The notes under the pieces are model-generated. The model worked only from the letters and a program-made list of their open reading frames with translations, made no database searches and was not told where the DNA came from. The position numbers were made by a program, and so were the translations under genes. From NCBI RefSeq assembly GCF_900102525.1, contig NZ_FNBZ01000004.1, positions 124,001 through 188,000 on the forward strand: DNA of 64,000 bases, given 5' to 3'. Source of the stretch: Allobosea robiniae. GTDB lineage: Bacteria > Pseudomonadota > Alphaproteobacteria > Rhizobiales > Beijerinckiaceae. Shown one piece after another: positions 28,486 to 37,168 of the stretch (position 1 is its first letter; every line of letters begins with the position of its first letter).

Positions 28486-29808
28486 ATGGGGTCTTCCGAC
28501 GCCTTGCTCGCGCGCTTCATGGCGCTGCATCCCAAGCTGATCGATCTCTCGCTCGGCCGCATCCTGACCCTGCTCGAACGGCTCGGCGATCCCCAGAAGA
28601 AGCTGCCGCCGGTGATCCATGTCGCCGGCACCAACGGCAAGGGCTCGACCATCGCCTTCATGCGGGCGATCCTCGAGGCAGCCGGACTGTCGGTCCATGT
28701 CTACACCTCGCCCCATCTGGTGCGCTTCCATGAGCGCATCCGGCTGGGGGCGCCCGGCGGCGGGCGCTTCGTCCCAGAGGACAAGCTGGTCGAGGCGCTG
28801 GAGCGCTGCGAGGCCGTCAATGCCGGCGATCCCATCACCTTCTTCGAGATGACGACGACGGCAGGCCTCCTGCTCTTCGCCGAGCATCCGGCCGATGTCC
28901 TGCTGCTGGAAGTCGGGCTCGGCGGGCGTTTCGACGCGACCAATGTCATCGCCCATCCGGCCTGCACGGTGGTGACGCCGGTCTCGCTCGATCATTCCGA
29001 ATATCTCGGCGACACCGTCACCAAGATCGCCGGCGAGAAGGCCGGCATCTTCAAGCGCGGCGCGCCCGCCGTGATTGCGCCGCAGGAACCGGAGCCGACC
29101 GCGGTTCTGGAAGCTGCCGCCGAGCGCGCCGGCGCCTCGAAGATCCTGATCGGCGCGCAGGATTTCAATGTCCATGAGGCCGGCGGGCGGCTGGTCTACG
29201 AGGATCAGGACGGGTTGCTCGACCTGCCGCTGCCGCGCCTTTCCGGCCGGCACCAGCACATCAATGCCGGCACGGCCATCGCGGCCTTGCGGGCCGCCGG
29301 CTATGGCGCCCTGCCGGCGCGCGCCTTCGAGGACGGCATGCGCAACGCCGACTGGCCGGCGCGGTTGCAGCGCCTGTCGCGCGGCGCGCTGGCCGAGATC
29401 GTGCCTGATCGCGCCGAGCTCTGGCTCGATGGTGGCCATAATCCCGATGGCGGGCGCGTCCTCGCCCAGGCGATGGCAGACCTCGCCGACCGCAATCCGG
29501 CACCGCTGGTGATGATCGCCGGCCTGCTCTCGACCAAGGACGCCGCTGCGACGCTCGGGCATTTCAAGGGGCTGGCGCAGGCGCTCTACGCCGTGCCGAT
29601 CCAGAATTCGCTGGCCGCGCGCCCGGCCGAGGAGGTCGCCGAGGCCGCCCGCAGCGCCGGGCTCGCCGCCGAAACCTCCAGCTCGGTGGAACAGGCGTTG
29701 CGAACGATCGCGGCACGGGACTGGCCGGCGCCGCCGCGCATCCTGATCTGCGGCTCGCTCTATCTCGCCGGCGAAGTGCTCTCGGCCAACGGCACGCCGC
29801 CGACCTAG
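28486..29808 (+). CDS. folC: Bifunctional dihydrofolate synthase / folylpolyglutamate synthase
   Basis: The protein has 440 residues and is a Mur-ligase-type enzyme. It adds glutamate to dihydropteroate, making dihydrofolate, and extends the polyglutamate tail of folates. The ATP loop GTNGKGST lies at 48-55. YTSPHLVRFHERIR, FEMTTTAGLLLFAEH, LEVGLGGRFDATNVI and the carbamylated-Lys region TKIAGEKAGIFKRG follow, and LDGGHNPDGGR opens the C-terminal domain. All residues I would expect are present. It follows accD by 39 bases and completes the trpA-accD-folC cluster. Confidence 0.95.
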   Translation: MGSSDALLARFMALHPKLIDLSLGRILTLLERLGDPQKKLPPVIHVAGTNGKGSTIAFMRAILEAAGLSVHVYTSPHLVRFHERIRLGAPGGGRFVPEDKLVEALERCEAVNAGDPITFFEMTTTAGLLLFAEHPADVLLLEVGLGGRFDATNVIAHPACTVVTPVSLDHSEYLGDTVTKIAGEKAGIFKRGAPAVIAPQEPEPTAVLEAAAERAGASKILIGAQDFNVHEAGGRLVYEDQDGLLDLPLPRLSGRHQHINAGTAIAALRAAGYGALPARAFEDGMRNADWPARLQRLSRGALAEIVPDRAELWLDGGHNPDGGRVLAQAMADLADRNPAPLVMIAGLLSTKDAAATLGHFKGLAQALYAVPIQNSLAARPAEEVAEAARSAGLAAETSSSVEQALRTIAARDWPAPPRILICGSLYLAGEVLSANGTPPT

Positions 29809-29849
29809 GTCTTTCCGCGTCTCGACCTGTCTTGCCATCGAGGAAAGCC

Positions 29850-30272
29850 ATGCCCGTTCCAGGACTGACCGTCCTCGCCGCCGCCCTGCTCTGCAGCCTG
29901 CTCGGCGGCTGCGTCACGACCGAAGGAACAGCACAGGGGCAGAGCGAAGGCACGGAGCGGGTCGCATCGGGCAAGCGCACCTTCCTGCAGAAGACCTTCA
30001 TGACGATGGACGAGCGCTGCCGGCCGATCCCGCGCCCTAAGGGCGTGCTGACCGAGCCGCCCCGGCATGGCAAGGTCAGGCTGGCGACCCGCAAGGCCGC
30101 GGCCGAATACGGGCCGGGGCCATTCCGGCATTGCAACGGCAGGGTCGGGCCATCTCTCGCGTTCGAGTATACCTCGAAGCGCGGCTATCGCGGCGCCGAC
30201 AGCTTCCTCGCGCGCATCCGCTACAATGACGGCGAGATCCGCTACGAGCGTTTTGAGATCACCGTCGACTAG
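29850..30272 (+). CDS. Putative lipoprotein with a small beta-rich (Ig-like) C-terminal domain
   Basis: The protein has 140 residues. The N-terminus is a lipoprotein signal ending in the lipobox LGGC (Cys21). The mature region contains PRPKGVLTEPPRHGKVRL and ends GYRGADSFLARIRYNDGEIRYERFEITVD, reminiscent of the last strands of bacterial Ig-like or cadherin-like repeats (G-x-D-S-F-x-Y/R...). Function is unknown. The ATG at 29850 has GAGGAAAG just upstream, preferred to the in-frame ATG at 29832. It may be co-transcribed with the aldo/keto reductase gene that starts 14 bases downstream. Confidence 0.68.
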   Translation: MPVPGLTVLAAALLCSLLGGCVTTEGTAQGQSEGTERVASGKRTFLQKTFMTMDERCRPIPRPKGVLTEPPRHGKVRLATRKAAAEYGPGPFRHCNGRVGPSLAFEYTSKRGYRGADSFLARIRYNDGEIRYERFEITVD

Positions 30273-30286
30273 CTGGAGAAAACGTT

Positions 30287-31129
30287 ATGCAGCGAAGCTT
30301 CGGAGCGTCAGGGCCATCCGTCCCGCCGATCGGCCAGGGCAGCTGGTATAGCGAACAGGGTGACCGGCGCGAGGCGATCGCCGCCTTCCGGCGCGGGCTC
30401 GATCTCGGGCTCTTCCATATCGACACCGCCGAGATGTATGGCGACGGCCGCTCCGAAGCACTGATCGGCGAGGCCATCGAAGGCCGGCGCGACGAGGTTT
30501 TCCTCGTGTCGAAAGTCCTGCCGCATTACGCCTCGCGACGCGGCGTGCAGGCCGCCTGCGAGCGCTCGCTGAAGCACCTCAGGACTGACCGGCTCGACTG
30601 CTACCTGCTGCACTGGCGCGGTCCGCATCCTCTAGCGGAAACCTTCTCCGCCTTCGAGGCGCTGAAGCAGGAGGGCAAGATTCTGTCCTGGGGCGTCAGC
30701 AATTTCGACGAGGACGATCTCGACGAGGCGCTCGCAGCCGCAGGCCCCGGCAAGATTGCCTGCAATCAGGTGCTCTATCATCTGCGCGAGCGCGCCATCG
30801 AGCATGCGGTGATCCCGTGGTGCGAACGGAACAGCGTTGCCGTCGTCGCCTACAGTCCCTTCGGCCATGACGATTTCCCGGCTGCCGGCAGCGCGCCGGG
30901 CAAGGTCCTGGCCGAGATCGCCGCGAGCCATGGCGCGACGCCCCGGCAGGTCGCGCTCGCCTTTCTGACGCGGCGTGAAAGCGTCTTCGCGATCCCGAAG
31001 GCCGGCCGGGTCACCCATGTCGAGGACAATGCCGGGGCTTTGAACCTCGCGCTTTCCGATGCCGAGATCGCCCGGATCGACGCGGCCTTTCCGCGCGGCC
31101 GCAAGCCCGCCTCGCTGCCGATGATCTGA
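30287..31129 (+). CDS. Aldo/keto reductase
   Basis: The protein has 280 residues and forms the NADPH-dependent TIM barrel of the AKR superfamily. The tetrad is visible: Asp and Tyr in HIDTAEMYGDG, Lys in LVSKVLP and His in YLLHWRG. The cofactor-binding tail contains AIPKAGRVTHVEDNAGAL. It reduces aldehydes or ketones with no assignable specific substrate, similar to the YtbE/DkgA-like general enzymes. GGAGAAAA precedes the ATG at a normal distance. It follows the lipoprotein gene closely, and a 7-bp hairpin (31155-31171) follows its stop. Confidence 0.9.
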   Translation: MQRSFGASGPSVPPIGQGSWYSEQGDRREAIAAFRRGLDLGLFHIDTAEMYGDGRSEALIGEAIEGRRDEVFLVSKVLPHYASRRGVQAACERSLKHLRTDRLDCYLLHWRGPHPLAETFSAFEALKQEGKILSWGVSNFDEDDLDEALAAAGPGKIACNQVLYHLRERAIEHAVIPWCERNSVAVVAYSPFGHDDFPAAGSAPGKVLAEIAASHGATPRQVALAFLTRRESVFAIPKAGRVTHVEDNAGALNLALSDAEIARIDAAFPRGRKPASLPMI

Positions 31130-31262
31130 GCGGCCGGAAACCACGTTCCGCCTTCCGGCTTTACAAGCCGGGGCCGTCGGCGCTTTCCTAGAGTCAAGGG
31201 CGGCGGCCACCAGAGCTCGACAACGCCTCATTCAGCAGCTTGCGTCTTTCGGAGTGAGTGTG

Positions 31263-31958
31263 ATGCGTCGCGTTCTCGGCCTCCTGGCCGCCCTCGTCCT
31301 GTCGGCCTTCGCCGGCTCCGCCCATGCCGGCGTCAGCGTCAATGTCGACATCGTCGCTCAGCGCATGACGGTGACCACGACCGATGGCGAGGTCTACGAC
31401 TGGAAGATCTCGTCCGGCCGCAAGGGTTTCCGTTCGCCCAACGGCGTCTATCGGCCGACCCGGCTGGAGAAGAACTGGTACTCGCGCAAATATGGCGGCG
31501 CGATGCCCCATGCCGTGTTCTTCCGCGGCGGCTACGCAATCCATGGCACTGGGGCCGTCGGCGCGCTCGGCCGCCCGGCCTCGCATGGCTGCATCCGGCT
31601 GCACCCCGCCAACGCCGCAAAGCTCTTCGCGCTGGTGAAGAAGCATGGCTCCAGCCAGACCCGGATCGCGCTGCACGGTGCCGCACCAGACAATCTCTCG
31701 CGCTTCGCCAAGGCCTCCTCGCCGTCGAAGGCCAAGCTCGCGAAGACGACCTCTTCCAAGCACAAGGTCGCGAAGGCCGGCTCGTCCAAGCACAAGATCG
31801 CCAAGGCGAAGCATCGCAGCAACACCATGAGCGTCGCGCAGCAGCGCCGCGGCGGTGATTGGGAAGCGGCGCGCGGCCAGATCCTGCTGCGCCCCGCCCT
31901 GCCGGCCAACGCCTATGGCTACCAGCCCTATTACCCGAGCGGCTACGGCTGGCGCTGA
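31263..31958 (+). CDS. L,D-transpeptidase (YkuD domain)
   Basis: The protein has 231 residues: signal peptide (1-22, ending SAHA), then a YkuD catalytic domain with His94 in YAIHGTG and the nucleophile Cys110 in ASHGCIRLHP. These enzymes make 3-3 cross-links in peptidoglycan or attach proteins to it in the periplasm. From about residue 145 a Ser/Lys-rich linker repeats SSKHKVAKAG and SSKHKIAKAK, and the C-terminus is Tyr/Pro/Gly-rich; both may bind cell wall or outer membrane (inference). I chose the ATG at 31263 with GGAG 8 bases upstream over the GTG at 31254. Confidence 0.92.
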   Translation: MRRVLGLLAALVLSAFAGSAHAGVSVNVDIVAQRMTVTTTDGEVYDWKISSGRKGFRSPNGVYRPTRLEKNWYSRKYGGAMPHAVFFRGGYAIHGTGAVGALGRPASHGCIRLHPANAAKLFALVKKHGSSQTRIALHGAAPDNLSRFAKASSPSKAKLAKTTSSKHKVAKAGSSKHKIAKAKHRSNTMSVAQQRRGGDWEAARGQILLRPALPANAYGYQPYYPSGYGWR

Positions 31959-31961
31959 GCT

Positions 31962-32846
31962 TTAGAGAGCTTCCGGCACGATCCTGAGCCAGCCTTCCAG
32001 CGTCTCGCCCGGCGCCAGGCGCTTGAGCGGCGCGGCGGTCCGCGCTGCCGGCTCGCTCGGTGCGCCGATCGCATGGCTCTGCGGCTCGACGCAGAGGAAA
32101 TCCGAGCCTGCCGGCGCCCAGACCACCGGGCAGTCGAGATTGTCGCTCGCGGTCAGGGTGACGGCGAGACCGGTCGAAGGCGTCTCGATCCGGGCTGTGC
32201 CGTCCCAGCCGAGGAAGCTCCAGGCGGTCACGCTCTCCGCGCGGAAAGGCTGCGCTTCGGCATAGGGGCCGCCATCGACGAAAGCCTGCTGGCCGGTGGC
32301 GCGGAAGGCTTCGCCGAAGACCAGCGCGCCCTTGCTGCGCATCACGAGGCTCGTATCGGCAGCACAGGGAAACCAGGGATGGTGGCCGATGCCGAACGGT
32401 AGTGCCGCCTGCGCCTCGTTGGTGATCGCCATCCGGATGGTCATACCGGCATCGTCGAGGGAGATCTCCTGCCGCGCCCGGTAGCGATAAGGGTCTGTCC
32501 CCTCCATGCGGCGATGTTCGAGGACGGTATGGCTGCGGTCATACCGCAGGACATCCCAGGCCGCCTGCCAGCCGAAGCCGTGAATGGCGCCGCCTGGATC
32601 GTTCTGCGGAACGAGGAAGCGCTGCTCGCCATCGTCGACGACGCAGCCGAAGGCGCGGTTGGCGAAAGGCAGGAGTGCCCAGGTCCCGAAGAAGTTCGGC
32701 GAGGCCGTGCCGGGCTGCCGCCCGGCCGGCGGATAGAGCACGTCATGGCTGCGCCCGTCCGGCCCGCGCCAGCTCAGAGAGGAGACGATCCCGCCCGCCT
32801 CGGGAGAGATGGCGGCGTCGAGGCCCCCCGCTTGCAGTTCGAGCAT
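31962..32846 (-). CDS. Aldose 1-epimerase-like protein
   Basis: The protein has 294 residues and the galactose mutarotase fold. Supporting motifs are TWALLPFANRAFG, GAIHGFGWQAAWDV, LPFGIGHHPWFP (containing the catalytic His region) and a late VVWAPAGSDFLCVEPQSHAIGAP, which carries the conserved Glu. Such enzymes interconvert alpha and beta anomers of sugars or act as related hexose-6-phosphate epimerases. I prefer the ATG at 32846; the frame extends to a TTG at 32876. It converges on the L,D-transpeptidase gene with a 3-base gap and diverges from the dgoK-ribokinase pair, so a role in sugar-acid or pentose use is plausible. Confidence 0.85.
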   Translation of the reverse strand: MLELQAGGLDAAISPEAGGIVSSLSWRGPDGRSHDVLYPPAGRQPGTASPNFFGTWALLPFANRAFGCVVDDGEQRFLVPQNDPGGAIHGFGWQAAWDVLRYDRSHTVLEHRRMEGTDPYRYRARQEISLDDAGMTIRMAITNEAQAALPFGIGHHPWFPCAADTSLVMRSKGALVFGEAFRATGQQAFVDGGPYAEAQPFRAESVTAWSFLGWDGTARIETPSTGLAVTLTASDNLDCPVVWAPAGSDFLCVEPQSHAIGAPSEPAARTAAPLKRLAPGETLEGWLRIVPEAL

Positions 32847-33019
32847 CCGGCTTGTCCGATTCGTTCTCGCACCCAAGGCCAGCAGGGTTGCCGCGAAGGC
32901 CAGCCATATACAAGGCCTCGGCGCCGGCCCTTGACCCGATGGAATGCGGCGGAGACAGTCGCCAGCCTTGGATCACCGCGCGTCCTATCGGACGTGCAGT
33001 GATCCATATATTTGCTGTC

Positions 33020-33060
33020 GCATCGGACCGAAAAGTGGCTCCCACTTTTCGGTCCGATGC
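33020..33060. repeat. 19-bp perfect palindrome upstream of dgoK
   Basis: Bases 33020-33038 and 33042-33060 are perfect reverse complements (19 bp) around a 3-base loop. A diverged copy with the same GCATCGG...CCGATGC ends lies at 57475-57518. A second, imperfect palindrome lies at 32973-33004 (GATCAC...GTGATC ends). The set looks like dispersed extragenic palindromes. Confidence 0.7.
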
Positions 33061-33077
33061 TGCTGCCGGAGCCTGCC

Positions 33078-33974
33078 ATGCCCAAACCTCTGATCGCGCT
33101 CGACTGGGGCACGACCCGCGCGCGCGCCTTCCTGATCTCGGAGACCGGGGAGGTGCTGGAGCGGCGCATCGCCGATCGCGGCATCCAGTCGGTTCCGGCG
33201 GGCGGCTATCCTGAAGCCTTTGCCGAGCTCGCCGGCGACTTCCGCGAGACTGCGCCCGATGCCGCGATCGTGCTCGCCGGCATGGTCGGCAGCCGCAACG
33301 GCTGGATCGAGGCGCGCTACGTCGCCTGTCCGGCCTCCCCTGCCGAGATCGCGGCCGCCGCGATCCAGGTCGCGCTCGATGCCGGAACGACGGCGACCAT
33401 CCTGCCCGGCCTGAGCTGCGACGATGGCGCCTTCGACGTGATGCGCGGCGAGGAGACCCTGATCGTCGGCCTCGGCCTGAGCGACGGCATCGCCTGCCTG
33501 CCCGGCACCCATTCGAAATGGGCCGAGATCAAGGGAGGTCGCATCACCCGCTTCGCCAGCTTCATGACCGGCGAAATCTACGGGCTGCTGCGCAACGACT
33601 CGATCCTCGCCCGGCTCGCCGAAGCGCCTTCGGACGCTGACACGGCTGATGGCGCCGCGCGCGGTCGCCTGGCTGCCGGCCGGCCGGGAGGGCTGCTCAA
33701 CACGGCCTTCGCCGCACGTACCGAAGTCCTCGCAGGCCGGATGGCGGGTGGTGCGGTCGGGCCTTATCTCTCGGCGCTGCTGGTCGGGCAGGAAATCGCG
33801 GGGGCCGAAGCCTTGTTCGGCAAGGGCCAGACGATCCATCTCGTCGCGGACGGGGCCCTGGCCGAGAGCTACGGCGCCGGCTTGCAGGCGCGGGGACATG
33901 CCATTCAACTCGTCACGCCCGAGGCGGCCTTCGTCGCCGGCGTGAGGCGGCTCGCGGCGGACCTTCCTGCATGA
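33078..33974 (+). CDS. dgoK: 2-Dehydro-3-deoxygalactonokinase
   Basis: The protein has 298 residues. The N-terminal phosphate loop ALDWGTTRARAFL (7-19) and MVGSRNGW mark the DgoK family, which phosphorylates 2-dehydro-3-deoxy-D-galactonate in the De Ley-Doudoroff galactonate pathway. GLSDGIACLPGTHSKWAEI and SFMTGEIYGLL are further family signatures. The ATG at 33078 follows CCGGAG. The partner aldolase dgoA, normally adjacent, is missing here; a ribokinase-family gene overlaps the stop by 4 bases instead. Assignment to the family is firm, the physiological substrate less so. Confidence 0.88.
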   Translation: MPKPLIALDWGTTRARAFLISETGEVLERRIADRGIQSVPAGGYPEAFAELAGDFRETAPDAAIVLAGMVGSRNGWIEARYVACPASPAEIAAAAIQVALDAGTTATILPGLSCDDGAFDVMRGEETLIVGLGLSDGIACLPGTHSKWAEIKGGRITRFASFMTGEIYGLLRNDSILARLAEAPSDADTADGAARGRLAAGRPGGLLNTAFAARTEVLAGRMAGGAVGPYLSALLVGQEIAGAEALFGKGQTIHLVADGALAESYGAGLQARGHAIQLVTPEAAFVAGVRRLAADLPA

Positions 33975-34891
33975 TCGTTGTCTTCGGCTCCATCAATATC
34001 GACCTCGTCACACCGGTCGAGCGCCTGCCGGGACCGGGCGAGACCGTGCTCGGACCGGGCTATGCCCTGCATCCGGGCGGCAAGGGCGCGAACCAGGCAC
34101 TCGCGGCCCGCCGCGCCGGCGCGGATGTCGTGCTCGTCGGCGCGACCGGGCGGGACCGATTCAGCGATGCCGCGCTGGCGCTGCTCTCCACCGACGGCGT
34201 CGATCTCGATCACGTCGCACAGGTCGACGAACCGACCGGCGCCGCCTTCATCGCGACGGATCGCGAGGGCGCCAACCAGATCATCGTCGCAGCCGGCGCC
34301 AATGCTGCTGTCCGCCCGGATGCCTTGCGGCAGCTCGAGCTCGCGGCGGAGGATATCCTGCTCCTGCAACGCGAAGTGCCTGAAGAAGCCTGCCTGCAGG
34401 CCGCCCGAAGGATGAAGCAGGCCGGCGGGCGGGTGATCCTCAATCTCGCTCCGGCCGAGGCGCCGTCGCCCGCGCTGCTGGAGCAGCTCGACATGCTGAT
34501 CGTCAACGAGCACGAAGCGATCGTGCTGGCACAGGCGCTCGGATGGGCGGACCGCGATCCCGACGCCATCGCGCGCCGGCTCGACAGTGAGCGGCAGATC
34601 GCCACGATCGCGACGCTGGGGGCAGCCGGGGTCGTCGCCTGGATCGACGGCATCCGCCATCGCCTCGCAGCGCCTCAGGTTGCGGTCGTCGACACGGTCG
34701 CGGCCGGTGACAGCTTCACCGGCGCCTTCGCCGCAGCCCTCGCGGCCGGGAAGAGCATGGCGGCGGCGCTGTACGACGGGCTGGCCGCCGGCTCGCTTGC
34801 CTGCACGCGGCCGGGCGCCCAGCCGAGCATCCCCCGCGCAGCCGAGATCGCGGCATTGGCCGCCACGCTTGCAAACGGACCGCGCCGGTAA
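33971..34891 (+). CDS. rbsK: Ribokinase (PfkB family)
   Basis: The protein has 306 residues. It begins VVFGSINIDLV, contains the first PfkB signature HPGGKGANQALAARRAGA (GGKGANQ at 36-42) and ends with the catalytic motif DTVAAGDSFTGAF, in which Asp of GDS is the base. Together with the length these fit ribokinase, which phosphorylates ribose at O5, although related 2-keto-3-deoxy sugar kinases share the motifs. The start ATG overlaps the dgoK stop (ATGA), so the two sugar kinases are coupled. No ABC sugar transporter or repressor is adjacent. Confidence 0.85.
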   Translation: MIVVFGSINIDLVTPVERLPGPGETVLGPGYALHPGGKGANQALAARRAGADVVLVGATGRDRFSDAALALLSTDGVDLDHVAQVDEPTGAAFIATDREGANQIIVAAGANAAVRPDALRQLELAAEDILLLQREVPEEACLQAARRMKQAGGRVILNLAPAEAPSPALLEQLDMLIVNEHEAIVLAQALGWADRDPDAIARRLDSERQIATIATLGAAGVVAWIDGIRHRLAAPQVAVVDTVAAGDSFTGAFAAALAAGKSMAAALYDGLAAGSLACTRPGAQPSIPRAAEIAALAATLANGPRR

Positions 34892-34935
34892 GCCTCGATT
34901 AAGCCTGTCCGCAATCGGGCAGCCTTCCCCGCCCC

Positions 34936-34959
34936 GCTTGCACGCAAATGCGTGCAAGC
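34936..34959 (+). terminator. Hairpin after the ribokinase gene
   Basis: Bases 34936-34946 and 34949-34959 form a perfect 11-bp inverted repeat; the nominal loop is 2 bases, so the tip opens in RNA. It lies 45 bases after the ribokinase stop and probably ends the dgoK-rbsK transcript. No long T-run follows. Confidence 0.5.
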
Positions 34960-35024
34960 TCTTCACGCTTCGTCAGGGCTCGCTTCCGCATCGTGGACGG
35001 GCTGTGGAAGGGTTGGGGAGCGCC

Positions 35025-35552
35025 GTGACGACACCACCGCTGATCTGGGCCTTGAGCGTCGCCGGTGTCGCGATCGCCGGAGCGCTGTCCTATACGCAGT
35101 TTCTCGCCCCGCGCATGGCGGACGAGGCGCCTTCCGCGGCCATGGCCGCGACGGAACAGAAACCGCCGGGACCCCGCATGCCCTCGACGCTCGCCGTCGC
35201 CGCCGATTATCGCGGGCACTATATCGTGCACCCCTCGGTCGACAACTACCGCATCAAGATGATGGTCGATACCGGCGCCAGCATCGTGGCATTGACGGCT
35301 GCCGATGCCCGCGCGCTCGGTGTCAAGAACGATGCCTCGTCACGCAAGATCGTGCTCAGCACCGCCAACGGCGCCGTCACGGGCTTCCGGACCGTCCTGC
35401 GGGAGATCCGGCTCGGCGATATCGTCGTGCGGAATGTCGATGCCGTCGTCCTGCCCGAACGCGCGCTCTCGATGAGCCTGCTCGGGAATTCCTTCCTCAG
35501 CAAGCTCCAGGGCTACGAGGTCCAGACCGGGCGCATGGTGCTGCGCGGCTAG
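35025..35552 (+). CDS. TIGR02281 family clan AA (retropepsin-like) aspartic protease
   Basis: The protein has 175 residues with an N-terminal membrane helix (about 6-27) and a linker, then a single retropepsin-like domain. It carries the catalytic triplet DTGAS at 82-86 (MMVDTGASIVALTAADARALG) and a matching hydrophobic strand VDAVVLPERALSMSLLGNSFLSKL near the end. It would act as a dimer, as retroviral proteases do, probably facing the periplasm. The substrate is unknown. I chose the GTG at 35025 because GGGGAG lies just upstream; the open frame to the left is the ribokinase gene in another frame. It may be transcribed alone. Confidence 0.85.
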   Translation: MTTPPLIWALSVAGVAIAGALSYTQFLAPRMADEAPSAAMAATEQKPPGPRMPSTLAVAADYRGHYIVHPSVDNYRIKMMVDTGASIVALTAADARALGVKNDASSRKIVLSTANGAVTGFRTVLREIRLGDIVVRNVDAVVLPERALSMSLLGNSFLSKLQGYEVQTGRMVLRG

Positions 35553-35694
35553 AGCATTTCTGAGCGAACTGGACACCGGTTGGCGTGAAGAACCGAAGGT
35601 CCGCGTCAGCGAATAGGCGATAAGGCAAAGACCGGCAACATCGGGGAGCGCCGGCCCGGGCGCGAAGCCCCCTGCCGGCATGATCGCCCGATCG

Positions 35695-36300
35695 TCAATT
35701 GTAGAGCGGGCAGGGATTGGTGCCGGTCCGCACCACCTGTTCGATATTGTTGGTGCCGCCAGCCACGCCATTACGCGGGCGTGCATAGATCGGGCTGTCG
35801 CCGAGCGTGAAGGATTTGGTCAGGACATAACCGACGATGGGCGTGTATTCGTAGCTCGCGCGCGCCATGATGACGGAGGTGCCCGGAACCCGGTAGGTGT
35901 CGGGAATGGTGATCGAGGTCCCACGGGCCGGTGCAGTGCCATCGCGCGGCTCGCTCCAGCACACCTTCGCAACGCCCGCCGGATCGATGACGACACTGGC
36001 GATCACCATCGTGACCTTGTCGCTGTCATACGGCATCAGGATCGACCGCGCAGCATTGAAGATGTTCTGGACATCCGTGGACGAAACCGACTGGACGCGC
36101 GCCGTGAGATCGCTGAGAGCCGAGGTCAATTGAGTGACCTTGCGGTTGACCATCACGAGCTGCACCACATCCACCATCCCCGTATAGGTGATGAGCATCA
36201 CCGGCAGCAGCAGGGCGAACTCGACCGCAGCCACGCCGTCCCGATTGCGGCAGAAGCGGCGCCAGAAACGGAGACCTGTCTTTTTCGGCATGTCCGTCAT
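35695..36300 (-). CDS. TadE-like pseudopilin, second copy
   Basis: The protein has 201 residues. It has a short basic leader, then RDGVAAVEFALLLPVMLI: a prepilin-type site (Gly, then AVEF with Glu at +5) running into one hydrophobic helix, the TadE/TadG pattern. Such minor pseudopilins are processed by the prepilin peptidase and help assemble Flp pili. Residues 60-201 are an extracytoplasmic domain with two Cys (VCWSEPR and the terminal NPCPLYN) that could form a disulfide. It lies 6 bases after another TadE-like gene and divergent to the main tad operon. Confidence 0.85.
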   Translation of the reverse strand: MTDMPKKTGLRFWRRFCRNRDGVAAVEFALLLPVMLITYTGMVDVVQLVMVNRKVTQLTSALSDLTARVQSVSSTDVQNIFNAARSILMPYDSDKVTMVIASVVIDPAGVAKVCWSEPRDGTAPARGTSITIPDTYRVPGTSVIMARASYEYTPIVGYVLTKSFTLGDSPIYARPRNGVAGGTNNIEQVVRTGTNPCPLYN

Positions 36301-36306
36301 TCCCGA

Positions 36307-36951
36307 TCAAGAACCTGCCGGAGGAGGGGTCGCGCCCGACGAGACGAAGGGCTCGGCCCGGAAAGCCATGCTCACGACGATGCCCCGCCGGCCCGATCCG
36401 GCGGGCTTGATATTGGCCAGCGCGGAGGAAGCCCAGCTCGTCAGGAAGAGCTTGTAGTCGAGCACTGCGCGCACGACGACGATGTCGTTGCCCTGCGGCT
36501 GGACGTAGGTGAAGCCGGAGGTGTCGAGGCTCCCGCCCGCAAGCGGATCGCCTGCGGATGCCGTAGAGGCAAAACTGTCGTAGACCCGCACGTCGACGTA
36601 AAGTTTCGAGCAGTCGATCAATCCCAACGGCGCGAGTTCGCAGATATTGTCGCGGAATTTCTTCGCGTTCACCGCGCCGGTCGATCCGGTATAGAGGGTC
36701 CGCGACTGCCCCGTGACCAGCGAACGGGAGACCTGCGACAGCGACTCTTCCAGGACCTGGCTGGTCCAGAACATCAAGGCCGTCTCGAAGATGGCGAAGA
36801 GGATCATCAGGAACGGTACGACGACGAACGCGAACTCTACGGCAGTCGCCCCGTCCTGCGAGCGGCGAAAGCGTCGGAGCAGCGGGCGACAGACGCCGCG
36901 GCGCGGCAACCCGTTCTTCGGCAAGGGCGTCTTTTTCGGTCGGTCGAACAT
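36307..36951 (-). CDS. TadE-like pseudopilin, first copy
   Basis: The protein has 214 residues. After a basic leader (about 1-32) comes SQDGATAVEFAFVVVPFLMILFAIFETALMF, again a pilin-type cleavage site with Glu at +5 and a single hydrophobic helix. The rest is extracytoplasmic with two Cys (NICELAPLGLIDCSKLYVD), probably disulfide-bonded. The FRDNIC...LYVDVRVY stretch is typical of rhizobial TadE/TadG-like proteins. It forms a two-gene unit with the next TadE-like gene. No vWA-containing large TadG is in the window. Confidence 0.87.
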   Translation of the reverse strand: MFDRPKKTPLPKNGLPRRGVCRPLLRRFRRSQDGATAVEFAFVVVPFLMILFAIFETALMFWTSQVLEESLSQVSRSLVTGQSRTLYTGSTGAVNAKKFRDNICELAPLGLIDCSKLYVDVRVYDSFASTASAGDPLAGGSLDTSGFTYVQPQGNDIVVVRAVLDYKLFLTSWASSALANIKPAGSGRRGIVVSMAFRAEPFVSSGATPPPAGS

Positions 36952-37168
36952 CCGTTTGCCCCATCGAGCTTCGGCCCAGGCCGGAAATCTCTACGGCAAA
37001 AGAATTTCAGATCGGTTAGGGACGTCGCCGGTCAGCCGAAATCGGCGTGAAGCTTTCGCTAACCATGGGTTCGGCGCGTAACGGAGGTCTCGCGCGCGTA
37101 CCTGCTAAGCTTCCGCCCCAGAACCTTGACTTTTCCCGGGAACCGCGCGCCGGGTTCGAGCCGGGGCC

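Noticed and set aside
31263..31958. Treating the Ser/Lys repeats of the L,D-transpeptidase as a frameshifted second gene
   Set aside because: The frame is continuous and basic linkers of this kind are common in exported cell-wall enzymes.
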